A stretch of DNA of 64,000 bases from Mycolicibacterium fortuitum subsp. fortuitum. GTDB lineage: Bacteria; Actinomycetota; Actinomycetes; Mycobacteriales; Mycobacteriaceae. The first letter of the stretch is position 1; each line of letters begins with the position of its first letter. A model generated the notes under the pieces. It was not told where the DNA came from. It searched no databases and was given only the letters and a program-made list of their open reading frames with translations. Of this stretch, positions 34,631-43,755 are shown piece after piece. The DNA is taken from the NCBI RefSeq assembly GCF_022179545.1, contig NZ_AP025518.1:4030001-4094000 (forward strand). Reading direction: 5' to 3'. Position numbers and translations under genes: made by a program.

Positions 34631-36661
34631 ATGGTTCTGCAACACACCGAGCCCACGGATGTCGTCGCGCCACTCGAAAAGAAGCCTCCGGCCACCAAGA
34701 CCGGCGACACGCCGTTGACGGTCACCGCCCCGGTGCCGTACTCGACCAGCGGTGCCTTGCGGAACCCGTTCCCGCCGATCGCCGACTACGGGTTCCTGTC
34801 CGACTGCGAGAACACCTGCCTGATCTCCTCAGCCGGATCGGTCGAGTGGCTGTGCGTCCCGCGGCCCGACTCCCCCAGCGTGTTCGGCGCGATCCTGGAC
34901 CGCAATGCAGGCCATTTCCGGCTCGGCCCCTACGGGGTGACGGTCCCGTCGGCACGGCGCTACCTGCCCGGCAGCCTCATCCTGGAGACCACCTGGCAGA
35001 CCCACACCGGCTGGCTGATCGTGCGCGACGCACTGGTCATGGGTCCGTGGCACGACATCGAGACCCGATCGCGCACGCACCGGCGCACCCCCATGGACTG
35101 GGACGCCGAACACATCCTGCTGCGCACCGTCCGATGCGTCAGCGGCACCGTCGAGTTGGTGATGAACTGCGAACCGGCATTCGACTACCACCGCGTCAGC
35201 GCGTCGTGGGAGTACTCAGGGCCCGCCTACGGTGAAGCCATCGCACGCGCCAGCCGCAACCCCGACTCGCACCCCACCCTGCGTCTCACCACCAACCTGC
35301 GGATCGGCATCGAGGGTCGCGAGGCCCGCGCCCGCACTCGGCTCACCGAGGGCGACAACGTGTTCGTCGCACTCAGTTGGTCCAAACATCCCGCCCCGCA
35401 GACCTTCGAAGAGGCCTCGGACAAGATGTGGAAGACCAGCGAGTCGTGGCGGCAGTGGATCAACATCGGCGATTTTCCCGACCATCCCTGGCGGTCCTAT
35501 CTGCAACGCAGCGCGTTGACCCTCAAGGGGCTGACCTACTCGCCCACCGGCGCACTACTGGCCGCCCCGACCACGTCACTGCCGGAAACCCCTCAGGGCG
35601 AACGTAACTGGGACTACCGCTACTCCTGGATCAGGGACTCCACATTCGCGTTGTGGGGCCTCTACACCCTCGGACTGGACCGGGAAGCCGACGATTTCTT
35701 CTCGTTCATCGCCGACGTGTCCGGCGCCAACAACGGCGAACGCCACCCGCTGCAGGTGATGTACGGCGTCGGCGGTGAACGCAGCCTGGTGGAAGAAGAA
35801 CTGCACCACCTCTCGGGCTATGACAACGCCCGCCCCGTGCGCATCGGCAACGGCGCCTACAACCAGATGCAGCACGACATCTGGGGCACCATGCTGGATT
35901 CGGTGTACCTGCACGCCAAGTCACGCGAGCAGATTCCCGAGGCCCTGTGGCCGGTGCTGAAGAACCAGGTAGAGGAAGCCATCAAGCATTGGAAGGAACC
36001 CGACCGCGGGATCTGGGAGGTGCGCGGCGAACCGCAGCACTTCACCTCCAGCAAGATCATGTGTTGGGTGGCGCTGGATCGCGGATCGAAGCTGGCCGAG
36101 CTACAAGGTGAGAAGAGCTACGCGCAGCAGTGGCGTGCGACGGCCGAAGAGATCAAGGCCGACGTCCTGGCCCGCGGCGTGGACTCTCGCGGTGTCCTGA
36201 CCCAGCGCTACAACGACGACGCGCTGGACGCCTCGTTGCTGCTGGCGGTGCTCACCCGGTTCCTGCCCTCGGACGATCCACGGGTGCGGGCCACCGTGCT
36301 GGCGATCGCCGACGAACTCACCGAGGACGGCCTGGTGCTGCGCTACCGGGTCGAGGAGACCGATGACGGTCTGTCGGGTGAAGAAGGCACGTTCACCATC
36401 TGTTCGTTCTGGCTGGTGTCGGCACTGGTCGAGATCGGCGAGGTGAGCCGGGCCAAGCATCTGCTGGAACGGTTGCTGTCCTTCGCCAGCCCGCTACACC
36501 TGTACGCCGAGGAGATCGAGCCGCGTACCGGCCGGCACCTGGGCAACTTCCCGCAGGCCTTCACGCACCTGGCCTTGATCAACGCCGTGGTGCACGTGAT
36601 CCGGGCCGAAGAGGAGTCCGACAGCTCCGGGGTCTTCCAGCCCGCCAACGCGCCGATGTAG
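34631..36661 (+). CDS. GH15 trehalase
   Basis: About 676 residues of the glycoside hydrolase 15 (glucoamylase-like) family. The N-terminal beta domain (DYGFLSDCENTCLIS, WLCVPRPDSPSVF) is followed by the alpha/alpha barrel with NWDYRYSWIRDSTF, the GNGAYNQMQHDIWG region and WEVRGEPQHFTSSK. The mycobacterial orthologue (Rv2402 type) hydrolyses trehalose. GTG 34625 is an alternative start; neither has a clear Shine-Dalgarno. Confidence 0.9.
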   Translation: MVLQHTEPTDVVAPLEKKPPATKTGDTPLTVTAPVPYSTSGALRNPFPPIADYGFLSDCENTCLISSAGSVEWLCVPRPDSPSVFGAILDRNAGHFRLGPYGVTVPSARRYLPGSLILETTWQTHTGWLIVRDALVMGPWHDIETRSRTHRRTPMDWDAEHILLRTVRCVSGTVELVMNCEPAFDYHRVSASWEYSGPAYGEAIARASRNPDSHPTLRLTTNLRIGIEGREARARTRLTEGDNVFVALSWSKHPAPQTFEEASDKMWKTSESWRQWINIGDFPDHPWRSYLQRSALTLKGLTYSPTGALLAAPTTSLPETPQGERNWDYRYSWIRDSTFALWGLYTLGLDREADDFFSFIADVSGANNGERHPLQVMYGVGGERSLVEEELHHLSGYDNARPVRIGNGAYNQMQHDIWGTMLDSVYLHAKSREQIPEALWPVLKNQVEEAIKHWKEPDRGIWEVRGEPQHFTSSKIMCWVALDRGSKLAELQGEKSYAQQWRATAEEIKADVLARGVDSRGVLTQRYNDDALDASLLLAVLTRFLPSDDPRVRATVLAIADELTEDGLVLRYRVEETDDGLSGEEGTFTICSFWLVSALVEIGEVSRAKHLLERLLSFASPLHLYAEEIEPRTGRHLGNFPQAFTHLALINAVVHVIRAEEESDSSGVFQPANAPM

Positions 36662-36763
36662 GCCGGGAGCTCACGTTCTACAGATGTCGGGGCCTTGTCC
36701 CGGCAAGCAATCATGGTGCGCCGATCTCTGGATTCGGCGACGCCCGGCGAGCAACATCGGTGT

Positions 36764-37042
36764 ATGAGCTACAACCGCCTTCGTGCAGACGACACTTCGC
36801 GCATCAAGATCGACGTGGCGATCGGTGTTCTGGTCGCCCTGCGCGGTTGCGCTCCAGATCAGGCCTTCGCCGAGATGGTGCGGGTGGTGCACCGTACGGG
36901 CATCGGAATCGGAAGTATCGCAAGGGCTTTGGTAGACCTCGCCGGCGGCAGCTCTGGCACCTCGGCCGAGTACGCCGAAGCGTTCAACGCCTGGGGCGAG
37001 CTGCTGGCGCGGGCCCGGCGGATCCCGGTCAGCGCCCAGTAG
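36764..37042 (+). CDS. Short ANTAR-domain protein
   Basis: About 92 residues consisting almost wholly of an ANTAR-like helical domain (RIKIDVAIGVLVALRGCAPDQAFAEM). ANTAR domains bind RNA hairpins and cause antitermination, usually attached to a sensor domain, which is absent here. An in-frame ATG at 36713 would add 17 residues; neither start has a strong ribosome site. The 3' end overlaps the convergent methyltransferase gene by 14 bases. Confidence 0.65.
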   Translation: MSYNRLRADDTSRIKIDVAIGVLVALRGCAPDQAFAEMVRVVHRTGIGIGSIARALVDLAGGSSGTSAEYAEAFNAWGELLARARRIPVSAQ

Positions 37043-37586
37043 CGGGCGCCCGGGCCACCAGCCAGGCCTGGCCGTCGCCCTCGGCCGCGCCGAGCGTCAC
37101 GAGACCGGCAAACGCCGTTTCCAGTTCACGGGTGCCGGCCCGGAATCGGCCCGCCTGTGCGCCGACCTCGCTCAGTACACAGATCGCGAGGAGGCCGCCG
37201 GGCCGAAGACGCGCTGCCAGAGCCGGATACAGCCCAGGATCGCGGAACCGGTGACACAGCACCACGTCGACCCGAGGTCCCGATGGCAGGCCTTCGTCGA
37301 GATCGACGACATCGAAGCGGCAGCGCTCTGCCACCCCGCGGCGAGCGGCCGCGGCTCGGGCCCGGGTGATCGCCACCGAGGACACGTCGAGACCCCAGAC
37401 GTCGAGTCCGCGCTCGGCCAGCCACAGCGAGCCCCGGCCGGCGCCACATGCGACGTCGAGCGCCGAGCCCGCCACGGGGAACTGGTCGGCGTGGCCGCTG
37501 AACACGGGCGGCAGGGCCGGCACGTCATCATCCGGCTCTCGGTCGGTGTAGGCCGCGTCCCAGCGGATGCGGTCCTGCTCGCTCAC
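37029..37586 (-). CDS. Class I SAM-dependent methyltransferase
   Basis: A 185-residue methyltransferase of the TehB/thiopurine-like group. Motif I is LDVACGAGRGSLWLAERG, followed by GLDVSSVAI and DVVDLDEGLP. The opening RIRWDAAYTDR is typical of tellurite-resistance-like methyltransferases. Substrate unknown. Single gene, convergent with the ANTAR gene. Confidence 0.78.
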   Translation of the reverse strand: MSEQDRIRWDAAYTDREPDDDVPALPPVFSGHADQFPVAGSALDVACGAGRGSLWLAERGLDVWGLDVSSVAITRARAAAARRGVAERCRFDVVDLDEGLPSGPRVDVVLCHRFRDPGLYPALAARLRPGGLLAICVLSEVGAQAGRFRAGTRELETAFAGLVTLGAAEGDGQAWLVARAPATGR

Positions 37587-37639
37587 GTCGCCACCCTATG
37601 GGAGGGAATAGCGGCACACCCTTCGGGGTTAGCCCGTTC

Positions 37640-38554
37640 ATGCGAGCCCTCGTCTACGACCCGCACGCTCCCGCCAACCTCCGATTCGACGAGGTCGCCG
37701 AGCCGTCAGCCGCCGATTCTCAGGCCCTCATCGATGTCCACGCGATCGCGCTGAATTTCGGAGAGCTGCACTTCATTGATCAGATGCGCCGCCCCGGCGA
37801 GGTTCCCGGCTGGGACAGTGCCGGCATCGTCACGCAGGCCGCAGCGGACGGCTCTGGACCGCCGGTCGGCGCCCGCGTAGTCGGGTTCAGCGGTGAGGCC
37901 GGCTGGGCCGAACGACGCGTGGTGTCCACCGACAATCTGGCCGAGCTTCCCGAGTTCGTCGAATTCGACGAGGCCGCCGCACTTCCGGTTGCCGGGGTGA
38001 CCGCATTGCAGGCATTGAGGGCGCTCGGCCCGGTCGTCGGCCGTCGGGTCTTGATCACCGGCGCGTCCGGCGGCGTCGGACGATACGCGGTGCAACTGGC
38101 CGCCCGGGCCGGCGCGCACGTGGTGGCCGCCGTCGGCAGCGCCGCCCGCGGTGAAGGACTGGAGGAATTGGGCGCGGCCGAGGTGGTGATCGGGCTCGAC
38201 ACGGTATCCGAGCCGGTGTTCGGTGTACTCGACAACGTGGGCGGGAAACTGTTGGCCCAGGCGTTCAGCCTGGTGTCCGACGGGGGCTCGGTGCAGTCCA
38301 TCGGAATGGCCTCCAATGAGCCGACCACGATCAACTTCGAGCAGGAGCGACGCACCGGAAACCGGAAACGGTTGGAGCCGTTCACAGTCCGAGCGCCGTT
38401 CCAGGACGACCTCCGTTATCTGCTGACCTTGCTGGCCGACGGCGAACTCGATCCGCAGATCGGTCTGCGGGATTCGTGGGAGAACACCGCCGCTGCCGCA
38501 CAGGCGCTGTTGGGCCGCCAGGTCGCGGGCAAAGCCGTGCTGCGGGTCGTCTGA
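37640..38554 (+). CDS. Quinone oxidoreductase-like MDR dehydrogenase
   Basis: A 304-residue medium-chain dehydrogenase/reductase. It has the NADPH-binding ITGASGGVGRYAVQLAA near residue 138 and lacks the zinc cysteines, so it belongs with the quinone reductase (QOR) or zinc-independent branch. ATG 37640 is used; an earlier in-frame start has no ribosome site. Function beyond NAD(P)H-linked reduction cannot be read from the sequence. Confidence 0.8.
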   Translation: MRALVYDPHAPANLRFDEVAEPSAADSQALIDVHAIALNFGELHFIDQMRRPGEVPGWDSAGIVTQAAADGSGPPVGARVVGFSGEAGWAERRVVSTDNLAELPEFVEFDEAAALPVAGVTALQALRALGPVVGRRVLITGASGGVGRYAVQLAARAGAHVVAAVGSAARGEGLEELGAAEVVIGLDTVSEPVFGVLDNVGGKLLAQAFSLVSDGGSVQSIGMASNEPTTINFEQERRTGNRKRLEPFTVRAPFQDDLRYLLTLLADGELDPQIGLRDSWENTAAAAQALLGRQVAGKAVLRVV

Positions 38555-38561
38555 CGCCGGC

Positions 38562-39797
38562 TCAGTTGCCCTGCCCGCCGCGTCCCCGCGACACCAGGTC
38601 GGCCACCGGATCCTTGCCGTTGATGAACCAGTCTCCGAGGATTCGCGCCTTATAGACCACGGGGTTGTGGGACGCGAGCGTACGGGCGTTGCGCCAATGC
38701 CGGTCCAGGCCGAGTTCTTCGGAGACCCCGGAAGCGCCCAGCGCATCGAACACCCGTGTGGTGGCGCGTAGCGCCGCCGCCACGATGACCAATTGGGCCT
38801 GGGTGACGGCCACTTCGGCCTCGACCAGCAACTGTCGAGCATTATCGTCGCTACCGGCGAGCCGTCCGGCCACGATTCGATCGAGGCTGCGTGCGCTCTG
38901 CGCCAGCGCCGCCGTCGCGCCGAAGGCCTCGGCCGACACCTCACCGATCACCTGCAACAGCTGCGCATCAGCGGCCGGAACCTCTGCCAGCCCCTGCGGG
39001 TAGTTGCGCTTGCGAGCGGACAACGCTGCCGAGCCGTCACGCTGTGCGGCCTTGATGATTCCGGTGAGCACCGCCAGCATGGCGATCTGGTAGAAGTGCG
39101 CCTGGTAGGTGAACCGCTCGGTCGCCGGAAACACATTTCCGCGTTCGGCCCGGGCCCGCTCGTAGCGCGCCGAACCGCTGCCAGTTGTGCGCTGGCCGAA
39201 GCCGCGCCAATCATCGATCAGGGTGACGCCGGGATCGTCGGCGCGAACCAGAGCCGTCCACAGCTCACCGTCCTCACCACGGCCGAGCACATCCAGCCAG
39301 TCGGCGTAAAGACTGCCCGTCGCATAGTATTTCGCGCCGGTCACCCGCCAATGGTCGTCCTCTTCGGTGACCGTTGTCGCCAGATTCGCCAGGGTCAGGT
39401 TATTGGCCTCCGTCCAGCCACCGCCGACGAACTCGCCGGCCAGGAACCTCTTGATCCACGTGGTGTTGTCCTCGGAAACCGGTGCGTTGAGCCGGTCTTC
39501 GACGAATGCCAGGTGGTTACGCCAGATATGGGCGATGTTCGCGTCGGCCTCTCCCAGCTCGGCCAGCAGCAGGAAGGTCTGCTCGAGCGAAGCACCGAAA
39601 CCGCCCTGCTCGGCAGGGATCCGCAAGGTACCGAAACCGGCGTCGTTCAGCCAACGGACCTGCTCGTGTGGGAGTACCCGGTCGTTTTCGCGTTGCCGGT
39701 TCCCCTCCGCGATCCGCTCGAAAATCGGCCCGAACACCGAGCGCAGTTCGGCGTCATAGCCCGTCGGGCGTTTCAGAAGAGTGTTCTCCGTGGTCAT
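38562..39797 (-). CDS. DszC/SfnC-like flavin-dependent monooxygenase (acyl-CoA dehydrogenase fold)
   Basis: A 411-residue protein of acyl-CoA dehydrogenase fold most like the FMNH2-dependent DszC/SfnC group (RIPAEQGGFGAS, WTEANN, YYATGSLYADW). Members oxidise sulfides, sulfones or related compounds. ATG overlaps the stop of the GNAT gene. It is the last gene of a coupled run with two NtaA/DszA-type monooxygenases and a permease, which together suggest scavenging of sulfur or nitrogen from an organic compound. Confidence 0.8.
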   Translation of the reverse strand: MTTENTLLKRPTGYDAELRSVFGPIFERIAEGNRQRENDRVLPHEQVRWLNDAGFGTLRIPAEQGGFGASLEQTFLLLAELGEADANIAHIWRNHLAFVEDRLNAPVSEDNTTWIKRFLAGEFVGGGWTEANNLTLANLATTVTEEDDHWRVTGAKYYATGSLYADWLDVLGRGEDGELWTALVRADDPGVTLIDDWRGFGQRTTGSGSARYERARAERGNVFPATERFTYQAHFYQIAMLAVLTGIIKAAQRDGSAALSARKRNYPQGLAEVPAADAQLLQVIGEVSAEAFGATAALAQSARSLDRIVAGRLAGSDDNARQLLVEAEVAVTQAQLVIVAAALRATTRVFDALGASGVSEELGLDRHWRNARTLASHNPVVYKARILGDWFINGKDPVADLVSRGRGGQGN

Positions 39798-40789
39798 TGT
39801 GACTTCTCCTCGGCATCGATCCGGTATGCGTACTCGTCGCGGACGGTGCGATATCCCAACCGCGCGTAGAGCAGATGGGCATTGCTGGCATTGGCGATGT
39901 CGGTGCCCAGCGAAGCGTGGGTGAAACCACGCCGCAACGCCGCCAGCCAGAGCTTTCGCAGCATCAACTCGGCCGTTCCGGACTTACGCCTGTCCGCGCG
40001 CACACCGATGTAATCAGTGTGCGCACTGCGGATCTCGTCCGGGCCGACTCCGGAGGTGTAGGTGGAACCGAGAACATACCCGATCACCACACCGTCCTCA
40101 TCCACTGCGGCCAGGCTGAAATCCGGGGTGAACGCCCGGCTGGCGAGGTGATACTTCCAGCGCTGTGGTGTCTTCGACATGTTTCCGAAATGCTCGCGGA
40201 AGGTCTCGAATTGCACCCGTCGAACTTCTTCGGTGAGACCTGCGGCCACCACCTCGGGCCAGGACAGGATGTGCACCGAGTCGATCCGGGCATCGTCCAG
40301 AGCGGCGGGATCCTCCTCGCTCAAGGACTTTCGAGTGCTGGCGAATTGGCGCTCGCGTCTGCCTCCGCGGGCGATCAGTTCCTCGATCGTCACCGCCTGG
40401 TCGGCACCGATGAACACCCGCAGGTAGGCACCGGGCACTGCCACCCTGCGGAACTGCTCGACGCTGGAAGCGACGATCGCGCGCACCGCGTCCACCGGTG
40501 CCTGCGGACCGAATACGAAGCTTCCCAGCACTTCCGGTTCCGCACCGTCCGGCCGATGCAGGGCGGCGTAGCCGGCCACGGCGCCAGACTCGTCGGACAG
40601 GACCACAGCCGAGCCGGGATACGCGCCGTCGAGTTGTTCGGCGATGTCTCTCGAGTCGGCCGCGAACTTGCGTCCGCCGATACCCGGCGTGGTGGCCAGG
40701 AAGTCGGCGATCAGCGGATGATGGCGCGGGGTTATCTCGGCGATCGTCCAACCAGCCGTCACCACGGCGGCGTCCTGGGTCAATGTCAC
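39794..40789 (-). CDS. GNAT family N-acetyltransferase, two-domain
   Basis: About 331 residues with an N-terminal degenerate GNAT half and a C-terminal GNAT domain (SLAAVDEDGVVIGYVLGSTY, VRADRRKSGTAELMLRKLW, NASNAHLLYARLGYR). GTG 40789 overlaps the permease stop (GTGA); a much longer frame upstream merely runs antisense-like through the permease gene. Acyl acceptor unknown. Its place between permease and DszC-like gene suggests it modifies the imported substrate or a product. Confidence 0.75.
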   Translation of the reverse strand: MTLTQDAAVVTAGWTIAEITPRHHPLIADFLATTPGIGGRKFAADSRDIAEQLDGAYPGSAVVLSDESGAVAGYAALHRPDGAEPEVLGSFVFGPQAPVDAVRAIVASSVEQFRRVAVPGAYLRVFIGADQAVTIEELIARGGRRERQFASTRKSLSEEDPAALDDARIDSVHILSWPEVVAAGLTEEVRRVQFETFREHFGNMSKTPQRWKYHLASRAFTPDFSLAAVDEDGVVIGYVLGSTYTSGVGPDEIRSAHTDYIGVRADRRKSGTAELMLRKLWLAALRRGFTHASLGTDIANASNAHLLYARLGYRTVRDEYAYRIDAEEKSQ

Positions 40790-42276
40790 GACGTCACACC
40801 TGCATCGATCCAGCGCTGCTGTTCCTCGGGTGAGACGCTTTGGATCGTGCCGATCCGGTTGGCCACCTCGGGCCGCGTCCGCTTGAGGTACCAGTACCAG
40901 GACAGGCCGGCCAGCAGGATGGCGCCGAATACGAAAGGCAGTATGTTGAACGGGAATTCGGGCACCGGGTAGAAGTTGCTGACGATCACGTATCCCAGAC
41001 CGATGGCGGCCGCGACGGCGACGGCCAGGCGCTGCGGGGTCAAGGCGCCGATCTTGCGCAACCAGATCGGCGTGGCGATGACCACCAGCAGATAGCTCAC
41101 CAGAAAGCCCCAGTTGGCCACATAGCCGCCGTAGACATCGAAAACCAGCCGGCCCGCGGAGCTGAACGTGGCCGTGATCGAGAACGCCAGCGCCAGGATC
41201 CCGACGAACACCACGCCGGCCCACGGCGTCTTGTAGGTGGGATGCACCTTGGTGAACACCTGCGGCAACGCACCCTCGTGGGCGAAGGTGAACAGCGATC
41301 GGGACGCCGCCGTGGTGACCGCGGTGACGAACACGATGAACGCGATGGCGACGGCACCGCTGACGATCTGGTTCACCCAAGCCACCCCGACGCTGGACGC
41401 CAGTTGCGGCAGCACCGCCTTGTCCCCGTCGATCTCACCGAAGTGCAGGATCTGCGGATATGTCGCGAAGATGTAGAGCGCACCGATCAGGAGTACGACC
41501 CGCAGCAAGGATCTGGCGATGTTGCGGTGCGCGTCCTTGGCCTCGGCGCCGAGCGAGGCGACGCTTTCGAAGCCGGCGTAGGAACCCACCGCGGTGACCG
41601 CCGCGATGAACGTCGCACTGGAACCGAGATGTTGGGGGTTCCACTGCTCCCAGTCGATGTGGAATCCGTAGCCGATGTAGGAGGCCACGATGATCACCAG
41701 GATCGACGCGATGGCCAGCAATTCGAAGGCCAGCTCATATTTGGCGGCCAGCGAAACCCCGCGGTACGGCAGGTATACCGCGACCCCGACCACAACGAGC
41801 ACCAGCAGTAGGCGGAACCAAACCGCCTGGGAGCCAAGGCCGATGGATTCCAGGAACGCGTCCAGGTAGAGCACTCCGCCCAGGGTGCCGGTGGTGGCGA
41901 AACCGATGTAACCGAACAGCAGGCTGAACCCGGCGGCGAAGGCGAAGCCCGGCCCCAGACCGTTGCCGGTGTAGGTGCCCAGCGACCCGGAGGACACAGT
42001 GCGCTTGGCCTGGAAACTGATCGTGATCGCAACCAGCACGACAATGGACAAGCCGATCACCGCGGCCCACGCCGCCCCCTTGCCCGCCGCCACGAACAAC
42101 GAGAACGGCACCACGGCCAACGCCACACTTGGTGCGGCTGCTGCCAGCCCCTGGGCGAATACGCCCCACGGGCCCAACGCCCCTGATTCCAGCCCGGTGG
42201 ATTCGGCTGCGATCAGGGTGCGTCCTCCGGCGCCCGCCGTCGTCGGGTGCGTCTTCGGGTCGTCTGTAGTAGTCAC
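40786..42276 (-). CDS. APC family amino acid/amine permease
   Basis: A 496-residue polytopic transporter with about twelve membrane segments. The APC motif near the N terminus (LGPWGVFAQGLAAAAPSVAL) and SYAGFESVASLGAEAKDAHRNI in the middle are characteristic. GTG start, 96 bases after the upstream monooxygenase gene. It probably imports the substrate of the flanking monooxygenases. Confidence 0.85.
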   Translation of the reverse strand: MTTTDDPKTHPTTAGAGGRTLIAAESTGLESGALGPWGVFAQGLAAAAPSVALAVVPFSLFVAAGKGAAWAAVIGLSIVVLVAITISFQAKRTVSSGSLGTYTGNGLGPGFAFAAGFSLLFGYIGFATTGTLGGVLYLDAFLESIGLGSQAVWFRLLLVLVVVGVAVYLPYRGVSLAAKYELAFELLAIASILVIIVASYIGYGFHIDWEQWNPQHLGSSATFIAAVTAVGSYAGFESVASLGAEAKDAHRNIARSLLRVVLLIGALYIFATYPQILHFGEIDGDKAVLPQLASSVGVAWVNQIVSGAVAIAFIVFVTAVTTAASRSLFTFAHEGALPQVFTKVHPTYKTPWAGVVFVGILALAFSITATFSSAGRLVFDVYGGYVANWGFLVSYLLVVIATPIWLRKIGALTPQRLAVAVAAAIGLGYVIVSNFYPVPEFPFNILPFVFGAILLAGLSWYWYLKRTRPEVANRIGTIQSVSPEEQQRWIDAGVTS

Positions 42277-42372
42277 GGCAATGTCCCTTTCTGACCGCGA
42301 TGCCTGCCGCGGTGTGTACTGTCACACTGCCGCAATCGGATTCGTGTCGTCAGCTATGGAATCGGCGGGATT

Positions 42373-43755
42373 CTATTGCGAAGGAACGGAATTCCTGCGG
42401 AATGCGGCTCCCGGGTGTCCGTCGGACAGGAAGCCGTCGGCGCCACCGAACAGCTTCTGCCGCAACGTAGTCGGATCGGCCAGTTCGCGCGCCCGGCCAC
42501 GTCGGCGGAGTTCGGGGATGAGATAGGTGGCCACATCCGCGAAACTGCCCGGGGTGACGTGATAGGCGATGTTGAAACCGTCCACCCCAGTCCGCTGGGC
42601 ATAGGTGTCCAGCGCATCGGCCACCGTGGCTGCCGAGCCGACGAACAACTCGCCGCCGAACCCGCCCAGTCCCCCGACGTAATCACGCAACGTCAGGCGC
42701 TCCCGCGCCTCGGAATCGGTGACCGCAGCCAGGATGGAGCGACTGGCGTCGGTATCGAACTGCCCGATCGGGCGATCCACGCCGTACGTCGACCAGTCCA
42801 CGCCGGACAGTGCCGACAGCAGCACCAGTCCGCCTTCCAGATCGTGAAAGTCAGCGAGTTCGCGGGCCTTGGCCTGTGCCGCGGAATCGGTGCTGTCCGT
42901 GACGATCTCGACCGAGGTGATGAATTTCAGGGACAGCGGGTCACGTCCGTGCGCAGCTGCCCGACGCCGGATGTCCTCGATATGGTTGCGCAGGACCTCG
43001 GGCCGCGGGTCACTGACGAACACCAATTCCGCGTTTCGGGCGGCGAACTCCCGCCCGGCCGGCGAGGTGCCCGCCTGGAACAACACCGGGGTGCGTTGCG
43101 GCGACGGCTCGACCAGGTGCGCCCCGGGCACCGTGAAATACCGCCCCTGATGGCCGATGTCGTGCACCTTCGTCGGATCGGTGTAGACCCCGCGTTCAGC
43201 ATCACGCAGAACCGCGCCCGGCTCCCACGACCCTTCCCAGAGCTTGTAGGTCACTTCCAGGAACTCCTGGGCCATCGCGTACCGCTCGTCGTGCGGGATC
43301 TGCCGGTCCCGGCCGATGATGTTGCGCGCTGCGCTGTCCAGCAGGGAGGTGACGATGTTCCAGCCGATTCGGCCGCCGGTCAGGTGATCCAGCGTGCTGA
43401 ACTTGCGGGCCAGCAGGTACGGACTCTCATAGGTGGTGGACACCGTGATCCCGAAACCCAGCCGCTGGGTCACCGCGGCCATCGCCGACACCGCCAACAG
43501 GGGGTCGGTCACCGGTGTCTGCACGGCGCGGGCCAGCGCGGCACTGGCGTCGCCGCCGAAGACGTCTAATTGCCCGACGGCGTCGGCGATGAACAGCAGG
43601 TCGAATCCGCCGTCATCGAGCAGTTTCGCCAGTTCCACCCAGTAGCGGACATCGGTGTAGTCGGCGGTGCGGTCCTGCGGGTGACGCCACAGCCCGAAAT
43701 TGCCGTGCGACACCGTCGACATGGTGAACGCCGACAACACATACGGTTCGGTCAT
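42373..43755 (-). CDS. NtaA/SnaA/DszA-type flavin monooxygenase (copy 2)
   Basis: A 460-residue luciferase-like monooxygenase of the nitrilotriacetate/dibenzothiophene-sulfone subfamily (ESPYLLARKFSTLDHLTGGRIGWNIVTS; SPQRTPVLFQAGTSPAGREFAA). Such enzymes use FMNH2 from a separate reductase, which is not present here. ATG 43755 overlaps the stop of its paralogue upstream. Confidence 0.85.
   Translation of the reverse strand: MTEPYVLSAFTMSTVSHGNFGLWRHPQDRTADYTDVRYWVELAKLLDDGGFDLLFIADAVGQLDVFGGDASAALARAVQTPVTDPLLAVSAMAAVTQRLGFGITVSTTYESPYLLARKFSTLDHLTGGRIGWNIVTSLLDSAARNIIGRDRQIPHDERYAMAQEFLEVTYKLWEGSWEPGAVLRDAERGVYTDPTKVHDIGHQGRYFTVPGAHLVEPSPQRTPVLFQAGTSPAGREFAARNAELVFVSDPRPEVLRNHIEDIRRRAAAHGRDPLSLKFITSVEIVTDSTDSAAQAKARELADFHDLEGGLVLLSALSGVDWSTYGVDRPIGQFDTDASRSILAAVTDSEARERLTLRDYVGGLGGFGGELFVGSAATVADALDTYAQRTGVDGFNIAYHVTPGSFADVATYLIPELRRRGRARELADPTTLRQKLFGGADGFLSDGHPGAAFRRNSVPSQ

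Noticed and set aside
39794..41380. A 528-codon frame that would join the GNAT gene to upstream sequence
   Set aside because: The extra N-terminal part reads through the APC permease in another frame and has composition typical of a GC-rich shadow. GTG 40789, overlapping the permease stop, is a better start.
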